Below, in pieces: positions 1 through 5,792 of a stretch of DNA of 7,906 nt. The notes under the pieces are model-generated. The model was given only the letters and a program-made list of their open reading frames with translations, searched no databases and was not told where the DNA came from. Position numbers and translations under genes: made by a program. The number at the start of each line of letters is the position of its first letter. The stretch's first letter is position 1. The stretch is from Desulfobulbaceae bacterium (GTDB lineage: Bacteria > Desulfobacterota > Desulfobulbia > Desulfobulbales > Desulfobulbaceae), in NCBI GenBank assembly GCA_027011235.1, contig JALVAI010000188.1:1-7906 (forward strand), in the 5' to 3' direction.

Positions 1-1287
1 GCCCCTGTTCTTTTCCCTCTTGGCCATGTTGATCAGGTACTGGGCCTTGGCCCTGAGATCAGACTCGGAAAAACGGATGGCAGCCGGATGATGTTTTTTC
101 AAAGTGACACTGATGCACCCCTCATCCTCCCTGACAAAGGAAATCATGTCACGGGTGAACCGGAACCGGTTCTGCATGCATACCCTGGTGCCGCTGCATC
201 TGTTGATAACCAGATCAGCCTCTTTAAAGGAACGGGCAAAGGTGACCGAGGTGCGCAGCGGATTAAACTGCTCGCCTGTGCCGTCGGAGATGACCAGGAG
301 CTTGTTGTCCTCATGGAGAAGACGCAGGAGCTCATTTTTGGAAATGGCCGCATCGCTTATCAGGGTGGCCCCGGCCATGGCCTTTTCCAGGACCGGGTCT
401 TCCAGGACATCGCCAAAAGAGATCTGCCGGTAAAAAAAATCCTGTTTCACTGCCAGGATAACCTTGATACCAAGGTTCATCAACAAGCGGATAATGGCAA
501 GATCAAAGACTATTTCACCTGACCGACCGGCAATCCAGAGGAGATAGGCACGCTTGCCGCCAAGAAGAATTTCCTGCAATTTTCTGGAAAACCAGTCCCA
601 GCCGTCCCCGGTTATGGGGGTGTTCATTATGGCCTTGATATCAGCCTTGCCCCCATTACCCTGCCATATTGCCTGCACCGTTGACAAGAGCAGCAGTCGT
701 TGCAGCTTTAACAGGTGTACCCGCAGGTCAATATCATTTAAGGTGGAATGGTCGTCAAGCAGTAACCCCTGCCTGGAAACAAAGGCGTCCCGGAACTGTT
801 TTGAGGCCAGAAAGCGCGCAGCCTGCATGTTCTCCCGCTCACGCACGGCGGCAAGGGGCCGGTTGATTTCAGATATTGTGGTAAAAATACCAAGCAGTCG
901 TTTTTCAAGCCGCGTCGGCAACAGCACCCGGGAGGTGATCTCATGCTGATATTTGATAGACAGCAGACTGAGCATGTACCGCCGCCGGTATGTATCCACA
1001 ATGGCCCTGGAAACCAGCTCTTCTATTCTGCCCCATATCTCTGCATAGGCGGCGGCCAGCAGGCTGTCGGCCCGTTTTTCGATAATGGCGGTAAAAAGCT
1101 CGTCGGAACATGGATAATAATATTTCTCCCCATCCATGTGGACGATAAAGTTGAGCTGCTCGGGCGAGGCGACCTTGTCCGGAAAGGCCTCGTAGGCCAG
1201 ATGATTTTCCGTGTAAAAATTGGTCAGCCAGGCGTCGCGTTCGGCATCCTGTGCTGTCTTGTCCTGCCCTGTCTGGTCCGTGACCAC
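1..1287 (-). CDS. DUF89/ARMT1-like domain protein, partial (C-terminus beyond left edge)
   Basis: An open frame of 429 codons reads from a GTG at 1287 to the left edge with no stop, so the C-terminus is missing. The GTG start is chosen because GGAG (1295-1298, inside the end of aroK) lies 7 nt upstream; only 3 nt separate it from the aroK stop, implying one transcript and coupled translation. Residues ~1-240 look mainly helical. Residues ~248-365 resemble the Rossmann-like core of the DUF89 / damage-control phosphatase (ARMT1-like) family: GRSGEIVFD at ~254-262, a strand IKVILAVK at ~274-281, LVISDGTGE at ~331-339 and ADLVINRCSGTR at ~357-368. Family members are metal-dependent phosphatases acting on phosphometabolites. 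The usual family motif is D-N-x-G-E; here the aligned D and N are Gly254 and Arg255, and the usual KGxGN is NRCSGT, so phosphatase activity is doubtful. No signal peptide or membrane segment is visible. The coding call is firm; the family call comes from motif memory. Confidence 0.72.
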   Translation of the reverse strand, partial: MVTDQTGQDKTAQDAERDAWLTNFYTENHLAYEAFPDKVASPEQLNFIVHMDGEKYYYPCSDELFTAIIEKRADSLLAAAYAEIWGRIEELVSRAIVDTYRRRYMLSLLSIKYQHEITSRVLLPTRLEKRLLGIFTTISEINRPLAAVRERENMQAARFLASKQFRDAFVSRQGLLLDDHSTLNDIDLRVHLLKLQRLLLLSTVQAIWQGNGGKADIKAIMNTPITGDGWDWFSRKLQEILLGGKRAYLLWIAGRSGEIVFDLAIIRLLMNLGIKVILAVKQDFFYRQISFGDVLEDPVLEKAMAGATLISDAAISKNELLRLLHEDNKLLVISDGTGEQFNPLRTSVTFARSFKEADLVINRCSGTRVCMQNRFRFTRDMISFVREDEGCISVTLKKHHPAAIRFSESDLRAKAQYLINMAKREKNRG

Positions 1288-1290
1288 AAC

Positions 1291-1806
1291 CTATCTCCGC
1301 TCCAACCTGGCAATAATCTCGTCAGCCACTGCTTCGATCTCCCGGCCCTGGACATTGATCTCGATGTCTGCCGCTTTTCGGTACAGGGGCAGACGTTTAG
1401 CGTACAGCGCTCTGGCCTGGTCAAGGTCCTGGAGCAGGGGACGTTTTTTTATCTTTTTCTTGGCCTGCGGATGCTGCATGATGGTTTCGAGAATGGCCTC
1501 CACACTGGAATGCAGGTAAACAACCAGGCCGAGTTTATGCAGTTTTTTGACCTGAAAAAAGCCGCCACCAGTGGAGACAATGGTATGCTTGACGTTTTTC
1601 CGCAGCCAGTTGGCGGTCTGTTGCTCCAGGTCACGAAAAAAGGGTTCCCCGTGCCTGGCAAAGATATCACGAATCTTCATTTTGACCATGGTTTCAATCA
1701 GATCATCGGTATCGACCGTATAGCAGCCTGTCTTTTGGGCAAGCATCCGTGCTGTTCTCCCCTTGCCCACCCCCATAAAACCGATGAGAATCACATTTTT
1801 CGCCAT
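1291..1806 (-). CDS. aroK: Shikimate kinase
   Basis: A 171-residue cytoplasmic kinase that phosphorylates shikimate to shikimate 3-phosphate with ATP in the chorismate pathway; the length is typical. Visible motifs: P-loop GFMGVGKG (9-16), DTD (32-34) for Mg/shikimate, Arg58 in the GEPFFRDLE segment, the GGG shikimate-binding turn (80-82), LID arginine in KKRPLL (Arg122) and the late RLPLY arginine (Arg138). One oddity: the P-loop reads GKGR, so the Ser/Thr that normally follows the Lys and helps bind Mg is Gly16. The other signature residues are intact, so I still call it shikimate kinase. The ATG at 1806 has a modest AGGA about 11 nt upstream. It is followed by the DUF89-type gene after 3 nt. 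The 5' leader carries inverted repeats (listed separately), and the upstream gap to the kinase gene is ~556 nt, so its own promoter is expected. Confidence 0.9.
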   Translation of the reverse strand: MAKNVILIGFMGVGKGRTARMLAQKTGCYTVDTDDLIETMVKMKIRDIFARHGEPFFRDLEQQTANWLRKNVKHTIVSTGGGFFQVKKLHKLGLVVYLHSSVEAILETIMQHPQAKKKIKKRPLLQDLDQARALYAKRLPLYRKAADIEINVQGREIEAVADEIIARLERR

Positions 1807-2177
1807 TTTTTCATCTTTTCCTGTATGCGGAGTTTTCCTTATTGTTCTGAAACTCCGATATATTCCGGCAAGGCCGGGTATAAATCAGTATTCGCCTGAG
1901 AAAACAAATTGATTTTTCCGGAGCATCAACCTATCGGATAGATACGGCTTTGTCCAGAAAAACACCTGATTCCACCTGTTTTCTTTTCCGTGGAAATCAC
2001 GCGGAAACCGCCTTGTTCAGGCCTGAAAACCAACGGTTATGAAAAAAATTGAATGGATACTGCTACCAGATGACATACACGGCGAGGAAATGTTTGCCAG
2101 CAACGGAGAGAAGGGTACAACAACCTGTTATCTGAATTCGATAGCAATCACATGATATTCTGTGATATTTTTTTATT
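1807..2177. other. Non-coding gap upstream of aroK
   Basis: No convincing gene lies in this stretch. It holds the aroK leader repeats (1828-1877), a 6-bp inverted repeat TTTCCG/CGGAAA (1985-1990 and 2002-2007), a perfect 12-bp palindrome TTCAGGCCTGAA (2016-2027) and an AT-rich stem ATCACA/TGTGAT (2147-2152 and 2161-2166) followed on the plus strand by seven Ts. A 38-codon plus-strand reading frame (2039-2155) has no ribosome binding site. The aroK promoter should be here, but I could not fix a good -35/-10 pair; TTGTTT and TATACC sit about 19 nt apart near 1880-1910 and are only a weak candidate. Confidence 0.5.
1828..1857 (-). promoter_or_regulatory. Inverted repeat in the aroK leader
   Basis: CGGAGTTT (1828-1835) and AAACTCCG (1850-1857) form a perfect 8-bp inverted repeat with a 14-nt loop, ending 21 nt upstream of the aroK ATG. 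On the minus-strand transcript it would form a hairpin just before the ribosome binding region; as DNA it could be a dimeric operator. A second, tighter repeat, CCGGC-AAG-GCCGG (1865-1877), lies just upstream. Neither is followed by a U-run in the direction of aroK, so they are not standard terminators. A regulatory role is inferred from position only. Confidence 0.4.
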
Positions 2178-2361
2178 GATGGCGTCGTAAAAACTTCGAT
2201 CTACTGCGTCGTCTGTCCTGTGGTGATTCTCGACATACTACATGTATAGTCAAGACCCGCCACAGAACACTACTCCTCGGAGTCTACGCTCCGCTTCCAT
2301 GTAAATCTGTGTTTTTACTTAGCCATCTTTAAGCATTATCTGGACTTTTTACGAGTTCATC
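2178..2361. repeat. MITE-like inverted-repeat element (~184 bp)
   Basis: The ends are GATGGCGTCGTAAAAA (2178-2193) and TTTTTACGAGTTCATC (2346-2361); the reverse complement of the right end matches the left at 13 of 16 positions. A second inward copy of the right end, TTTTTACTTAGCCATC (2312-2327), also matches the left end at 13 of 16. Inside is a long imperfect hairpin from CTGTGG (2218-2223) to CCACAG (2260-2265) centred on ACATGT, and a small stem CGGAG/CTCCG (2278-2293). No open reading frame is present, so it would be non-autonomous. The string TTTATTGATG occurs at both borders (2172-2181 and 2362-2371), which could reflect a target duplication. The element ends one base before the sensor kinase stop codon. 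I recall similar repeats dispersed in Desulfobacterota genomes; copy number here was not checked. Confidence 0.7.
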
Positions 2362-2374
2362 TTTATTGATGAAC
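2355..2374. repeat. Short inverted repeat across the sensor kinase stop codon
   Basis: GTTCATC (2355-2361) and GATGAAC (2368-2374) form a perfect 7-bp inverted repeat with loop TTTATT that contains the kinase stop codon. One arm belongs to the right end of the MITE-like element and the other to the last kinase codons. It may form a weak mRNA hairpin, but no U-run follows in the kinase direction, so it is not a good terminator. Confidence 0.4.
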
Positions 2375-3763
2375 CACTAATGGCAATACAATCGAAATAT
2401 GTGTCCATTTGTCATATTCACTCTCAATTTCAATGCGGCCATGATGAAGCTCAACAATTCGATGAACAATGGTCAAACCGAGTCCGGAACCACCTGATGT
2501 CGAGGTACGGGATTTCTCTATCCGGTAAAACTGATCAAATATCCTGTTCTGTTCGGCATCCGGGATGCCGGGACCTGTATTGGAAATTACAATTTTGGCG
2601 TCTTGTTGATTCTTTTTCAGAGATACCTGAATCCTTCCCTTTTCCTTACTATTGTATTTTATGGCATTATCGATCAGGTTGATCATCATCCTCCGAAGAT
2701 TTTCTTCATCGCCTGATAGAAAAACCGAATTTTCAATCTCGCTGTCCAGACAAATGCCCGATGCCCGTATGGTCTCGTCAAATTCAGACAAAATGGTCGA
2801 AACAAGCTGAGACAGATCAACCTTTTTTGAAGAAAAGGTTTCCTTAAGCTCCAAAACAGACAGATCCAGCAGATTTTTCACCAGTCTGTCCATGCGCAAA
2901 AGTATTGCAAATTGGTGTGATAGCCGCACTACAAAATCATCTGGCAAATCAGTGCGTTGCATAGCCTCTCCCAAAAACAGACGCTGCATGGCTATTGGTG
3001 TCTTCAGTTCATGGGAGGCACTGGCAATAAACTCTTTCTGTCGCTGAAAGGAAAACTGCAAACGATCGAACATCTGGTTCAGGGAAGAGGACAGGGTGTA
3101 CAGTTCATCCTGATTCCTCCCCGGAGGAATTCTCTTATCCAGTGTTTTCTCACTGATTTCCCTGGCCAGGGCATTGATATCAGCGATGGGCTGCAGAATT
3201 TTTCCAGCGACAAAATACCCCATTACAATGAGGGCCAGCGCAAAACATACCAGGCCGATTATCAAGGAGATAAACAGATCGTTCAACTCCTCCTGGAGTC
3301 TTTCCATGGGCCGGGCTATTTGAACAAGATATTCATGACCGGCATGGGGTATTGTAAACACCCTGATGCGAAAGGTTATTTTGGCATTGTTGTTCTGTTG
3401 CTGTCCGGCTGCTTGTCCGGGAACTGCCGCTTTGATATTATAGCCGTTCTTTTGTTCTCTCAGCGGCAGATCGACAGAGTTGGTCATGCTGGAGGCATAG
3501 ATCAATCTTCGCTGATCATTGAAAACTTTGAACCAGTAAAGTTTACCTATGGAATCCAGCATGGCCCTGCTTGACCGGCTATCCAGACAACCGTTGCTGG
3601 GATTGAGCCCTGCAAGCAGGGTCGAAGCCTGACTGTCAAGGTCTGCATCGAGCAGGTCATAGGGCTGCTCAATCAGCTCATAGATTATAACAAGAGAAAA
3701 AAGCATTCCGGCCAACAGACCGACACCGGTTATCCAGAGGGTTATCCTGTTACGAATTTTCAC
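2363..3763 (-). CDS. Membrane sensor histidine kinase (PmrB/CusS-like architecture)
   Basis: A 466-residue inner-membrane kinase that would autophosphorylate on His and pass phosphate to the regulator encoded just upstream. Layout: TM1 ~8-30, periplasmic sensor ~31-162, TM2 ~163-186, HAMP ~187-240, HisKA dimerisation helix with phosphoacceptor His251 (SASHELKTP), then HATPase_c with the N-box NLIDNAIKY (~362-370), G1 NTGPGIP (~395-401), F-box IFDQFYR (~408-414) and G2 GGSGLGL (~424-430). G1 carries Asn where Asp is more common, as I recall for some CusS-type kinases. The start is GTG, overlapping the regulator's TGA as GTGA (4-nt overlap), indicating translational coupling. The periplasmic domain has no acidic ExxE iron motif like enterobacterial PmrB and contains a short Gln/Asn-rich stretch (~118-126), so its signal is unknown. 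The stop codon lies against the MITE-like repeat. Confidence 0.93.
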   Translation of the reverse strand: MKIRNRITLWITGVGLLAGMLFSLVIIYELIEQPYDLLDADLDSQASTLLAGLNPSNGCLDSRSSRAMLDSIGKLYWFKVFNDQRRLIYASSMTNSVDLPLREQKNGYNIKAAVPGQAAGQQQNNNAKITFRIRVFTIPHAGHEYLVQIARPMERLQEELNDLFISLIIGLVCFALALIVMGYFVAGKILQPIADINALAREISEKTLDKRIPPGRNQDELYTLSSSLNQMFDRLQFSFQRQKEFIASASHELKTPIAMQRLFLGEAMQRTDLPDDFVVRLSHQFAILLRMDRLVKNLLDLSVLELKETFSSKKVDLSQLVSTILSEFDETIRASGICLDSEIENSVFLSGDEENLRRMMINLIDNAIKYNSKEKGRIQVSLKKNQQDAKIVISNTGPGIPDAEQNRIFDQFYRIEKSRTSTSGGSGLGLTIVHRIVELHHGRIEIESEYDKWTHISIVLPLVVHQ

Positions 3764-4440
3764 TCGTTGTTATCCTTGATCATATAGCCCACACCCCGGA
3801 CTGTCAGAATAATCTTTCCCCTGGGATCATGGATTTTTTTGCGGAGATTCCTGATATGCACATCAATAGAGTTGGACATGGTTACAGGATCAAACTCATC
3901 ACCCCAGACATGTTCGGCAATGGAGTATCGGGAGACGGCCCGACTTGTATTATACAGGAGAAATTCAAGAATAGAAAATTCCTTTGGGGTCAATTCAACC
4001 GTCTTGCTGCCTTGAAACACCTCTCTGCTCGCCGTATTCAGGCTGATATCGCCTATTTTCATAACCGGTGAGACAAGCGCATTACTGCGCCGCAGCAGGG
4101 CACGGATCCGAGCCAGTAACTCTTCCATGGAAAAAGGTTTTGGCAGGTAATCATCGGCACCAAGATCAAGTCCCTTTATCCTGTCTTCAATATCTCCTTT
4201 TGCGGTCAGCATCAGGACCGGAATGGTTTTTTTTTCGTTCCGCAGTTCAAGTAACACTTCAAATCCATCTTTTTTCGGCAGCATGATATCGAGAAGGACA
4301 AGATCATACGGATCAACATAAATCCTGTCCAGGGCCTCTTCGCCGTCAAATGCCGTATCAACGGTATACTGTTGCCTGGTAAGGGTAGACCTGATCTGTT
4401 CAACCAGTTCAGGTTCATCATCAACTATCAATATTCTCAC
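3760..4440 (-). CDS. OmpR/PhoB-family response regulator
   Basis: A 226-residue cytoplasmic transcription factor with an N-terminal receiver and a C-terminal winged helix, partner of the adjacent sensor kinase. Receiver residues: acidic pocket DDE (7-9), phospho-acceptor Asp51 in LLDIMLP, Thr79 in LMLTAK and Lys101 in LPKPF. The Trans_reg_C domain spans ~130-225, with ELTPKEFSILEFL, the recognition region SNSIDVHIRNLRKKI and the wing TVRGVGYM. I place the start at GTG 4440, not the ATG at 4476: an AGGAG (4447-4451) sits 6 nt upstream, and the protein then begins with the usual VRILIVDDE; the longer form adds 12 unusual residues and would bury that ribosome site. The gene lies directly downstream of paired CTTCAT-type tandem boxes, suggesting autoregulation, and probably also controls the divergent envelope operon (PmrA-like role, inferred). 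Confidence 0.94.
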   Translation of the reverse strand: MRILIVDDEPELVEQIRSTLTRQQYTVDTAFDGEEALDRIYVDPYDLVLLDIMLPKKDGFEVLLELRNEKKTIPVLMLTAKGDIEDRIKGLDLGADDYLPKPFSMEELLARIRALLRRSNALVSPVMKIGDISLNTASREVFQGSKTVELTPKEFSILEFLLYNTSRAVSRYSIAEHVWGDEFDPVTMSNSIDVHIRNLRKKIHDPRGKIILTVRGVGYMIKDNNE

Positions 4441-4516
4441 CTTGTACTCCTCCCTGCCATGCTCCGGATAAAACAATCCACTCCATCAGCTATCATCAAT
4501 TTCTTGATAATTTTTC

Positions 4517-4549
4517 TATATACCAGGTGTAGATGAAGAAATGGTGAAG
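4517..4549 (-). promoter_or_regulatory. Predicted activated promoter of the regulator/kinase operon with tandem box
   Basis: On the minus strand the box reads CTTCAC-CATTT-CTTCAT (4549 down to 4533), two half-sites with an 11-bp period, then 10 nt (CTACACCTGG), then TATATA (4522-4517) as the -10. No good -35 hexamer is present at 16-18 nt; the box occupies that position, as in PhoB- and PmrA-activated promoters. The regulator GTG lies 76 nt downstream of the -10. Autoregulation by the encoded regulator is inferred. Confidence 0.6.
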
Positions 4550-4575
4550 ATTCGTGACATAGCCGTTGTTTCCAC

Positions 4576-4608
4576 CTTCATCATTTCTTCATTTTTCCAT
4601 GGTAGAAA
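4576..4608 (+). promoter_or_regulatory. Predicted activated promoter of the envelope operon with tandem box
   Basis: On the plus strand the box reads CTTCAT-CATTT-CTTCAT (4576-4592), then 10 nt (TTTTCCATGG), then TAGAAA (4603-4608), a 4-of-6 match to the -10 consensus. Box, spacing and -10 mirror the minus-strand promoter about position 4562.5. The half-site spacing equals that of the PmrA box (two YTTAAK half-sites 5 nt apart), with C replacing one A. The -10 itself is weak, consistent with dependence on an activator. Confidence 0.6.
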
Positions 4609-4649
4609 ACAGAAAATGACAATGAATAAGCCGATTGAGAAAAAATGAT

Positions 4650-4677
4650 TTTTCTTTACGATCCGTTTTCTTTACGA
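4650..4677 (+). repeat. Perfect 12-bp direct repeat in the envelope operon leader
   Basis: TTTTCTTTACGA occurs at 4650-4661 and again at 4666-4677, separated by TCCG, a 16-bp period. It lies between the predicted transcription start and the GT2 gene. It could be a second regulator site, a binding site in the mRNA leader or a simple local duplication; the sequence alone does not decide. Confidence 0.5.
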
Positions 4678-4753
4678 CCAGATCAGCCCTGATTTGGGGA
4701 CGTAGTGTGGTGGAGTGCAAAGAAAAATTATCTGTACATCATGGAGGAATCAG

Positions 4754-5509
4754 GTGCATGACAACACAGGAAAAATATCACAACTCTCCCTCGTCATTCC
4801 GGTTTTGAACGAAGAGGAGAACATATCCTCTCTTGCCCATGAAATCGCTGGGATACGAAAGGAAGAGGACAGCTTTGAGGTTATTTTTATTGACGACCAT
4901 TCCACGGATCGCACCCCGGACATAATCAAAGAACTGATGGCGCGTTTTTCATGGATCCACACCATTCGCCTGAGCCGGCAAAGCGGCCAGAGCGCGGCCC
5001 TGTGGCATGGTGTTCATGCATCCCGATTTCCGTTAATTGCCACCATGGATGGGGATGGCCAGAATGATCCGGCTGATATCGGGGAGATGATCAAAGTCTA
5101 TCAAAAACTGAGCGCGGACAATCCATGCTGCCTGGTGAATGGCTGGCGTACCGGGAGACAGGATAGCGGCTGGCGAAAATTCTGCTCCTGCATTGCCAAC
5201 TCAATCCGCAGACGCCTGCTCAAAGACGATACCCCGGACAGTGGCTGCGGTATCAAGATATTTTCCAGGGAGACATTTCTTGCCCTGCCGGCCTTTGCCC
5301 ATATGCATCGTTTTCTTCCGGCCCTTGTCCGCCAGCGGGGTGGAAAAGTCGTGTCTGTACCGGTCAACCACAGAGCCAGGAAGGCGGGGAAATCCCATTA
5401 CGGCACCATGGACAGACTTTTTGCCGGCATACCGGATCTTTTTGGCGTACTATGGCTTGGCAAAAGAGCAATTCGATTAGAACTTGCCGGGGAGAGAGAA
5501 AATGACTAA
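4754..5509 (+). CDS. GT2 family glycosyltransferase (DPM1/ArnC-like polyprenyl-phosphate sugar synthase)
   Basis: A 251-residue GT-A fold enzyme predicted to transfer a sugar from a nucleotide donor to undecaprenyl phosphate on the cytoplasmic face of the inner membrane. Seen: LSLVIPVLNEEENI (11-24), IDDHSTDRT (46-54), TMDGDGQNDP with the metal-binding DxD at Asp99/Asp101, the DSGCGIKIFSR segment, and the late HRARKAGKSHYG region typical of dolichol-phosphate mannosyltransferase relatives. There is no C-terminal pair of membrane helices as in ArnC, so it is a short, peripheral form like DPM1. The start is GTG 4754, with GGAGG (4743-4747) exactly 6 nt upstream; the in-frame GTG at 4715 lacks a ribosome site and would read through this one. 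It is first in the operon and overlaps the LABN gene by 8 nt. The sugar donor is unknown; no nucleotide-sugar synthesis genes lie in the window. Confidence 0.9.
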   Translation: MHDNTGKISQLSLVIPVLNEEENISSLAHEIAGIRKEEDSFEVIFIDDHSTDRTPDIIKELMARFSWIHTIRLSRQSGQSAALWHGVHASRFPLIATMDGDGQNDPADIGEMIKVYQKLSADNPCCLVNGWRTGRQDSGWRKFCSCIANSIRRRLLKDDTPDSGCGIKIFSRETFLALPAFAHMHRFLPALVRQRGGKVVSVPVNHRARKAGKSHYGTMDRLFAGIPDLFGVLWLGKRAIRLELAGEREND

Positions 5510-5792
5510 GGAAACCATCTGGCTGGTGATCGGATTTAGCGGTCAGGCATGTTTTACCTGTCGTTTTCTTGTCCAGTGGCTGGTCAGTGAACGGCAAAAG
5601 AAAAGCGTTATTCCCCTGGCATTCTGGTATTTCAGTATTCTGGGCGGGATCACCCTCCTCTCTTATGCCATCTATCGAAAAGATCCGGTTTTCATCCTTG
5701 GGCAGTCCACCGGCCTGTTGATCTACCTGCGCAATCTGTATTTCATCTACCAGGAAAAACACAAAAAAAGTTTATGTCTGAAAACCGACTGA
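5502..5792 (+). CDS. Stand-alone LABN (lipid A biosynthesis N-terminal) domain membrane protein
   Basis: A 96-residue inner-membrane protein with three predicted helices (~5-26, ~38-58 and ~62-83). It shows the LABN signature: GQ (14-15), RFLVQW (21-26), SE (29-30), IP (37-38), FW (41-42), DP (61-62), GQ (67-68) and RNL (77-79). The same domain precedes the catalytic part in some LpxB proteins; stand-alone copies commonly sit between a GT2 and an ArnT/PMT gene, as here. Its biochemical role is not established. As I recall, Pfam puts LABN in the MtN3/PQ-loop (SWEET-like) clan, which would fit a half-transporter or flippase for the lipid-linked sugar. The start ATG 5502 has GGGGAG 7 nt upstream and overlaps the GT2 stop by 8 nt; its own end overlaps the next gene by 19 nt, so translation is coupled throughout. 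Confidence 0.9.
   Translation: MTKETIWLVIGFSGQACFTCRFLVQWLVSERQKKSVIPLAFWYFSILGGITLLSYAIYRKDPVFILGQSTGLLIYLRNLYFIYQEKHKKSLCLKTD

Larger units (their letters stand above)
4441..4753. other. Divergent control region between regulator and envelope operon
   Basis: A gene-free 313-nt stretch between the divergent regulator and GT2 genes. It holds, from left to right, the regulator ribosome site (AGGAG 4447-4451), a -10-like TATATA, two inward-facing tandem-box operators, a -10-like TAGAAA, an AT-rich stem AGAAAAA/TTTTTCT (4638-4644 and 4649-4655), a 12-bp direct repeat (4650-4677) and the GT2 ribosome site GGAGG (4743-4747). The plus-strand leader from the predicted start of transcription to the GT2 GTG is about 140 nt, long enough for further control. 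Confidence 0.75.

Noticed and set aside
88..1899. Three plus-strand open frames (88-522, 554-949, 943-1899) across the left end
   Set aside because: They lie antisense to aroK and the DUF89-type gene, whose minus-strand proteins have clear motifs and ribosome sites; the plus-strand products show no recognisable domain.
2039..2155. 38-codon plus-strand small frame beginning MKKIEWILLP
   Set aside because: No ribosome binding site, no promoter and no recognisable family; an in-frame stop at 2024 excludes a longer start. Conservation in relatives would be needed to revive it.
2147..2174. Terminator-like stem ATCACA/TGTGAT followed by seven Ts on the plus strand
   Set aside because: The stem is only 6 bp and AT-rich, and no supported plus-strand gene reads into it. 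It is also not a CRP site, since the half-sites are in the everted order (TCACA before TGTGA).
2957..3574. 205-codon plus-strand open frame
   Set aside because: It is antisense to the histidine kinase, which has complete HAMP, HisKA and HATPase motifs.
4441..4476. Longer response regulator start at ATG 4476
   Set aside because: It adds 12 residues before the standard VRILIVDDE start and ignores a strong AGGAG 6 nt before the GTG at 4440.
4616..4648. Ten-codon leader peptide frame (MTMNKPIEKK) upstream of the GT2 gene
   Set aside because: No ribosome binding site, and it would start at or very near the predicted transcription start; no run of regulatory codons.
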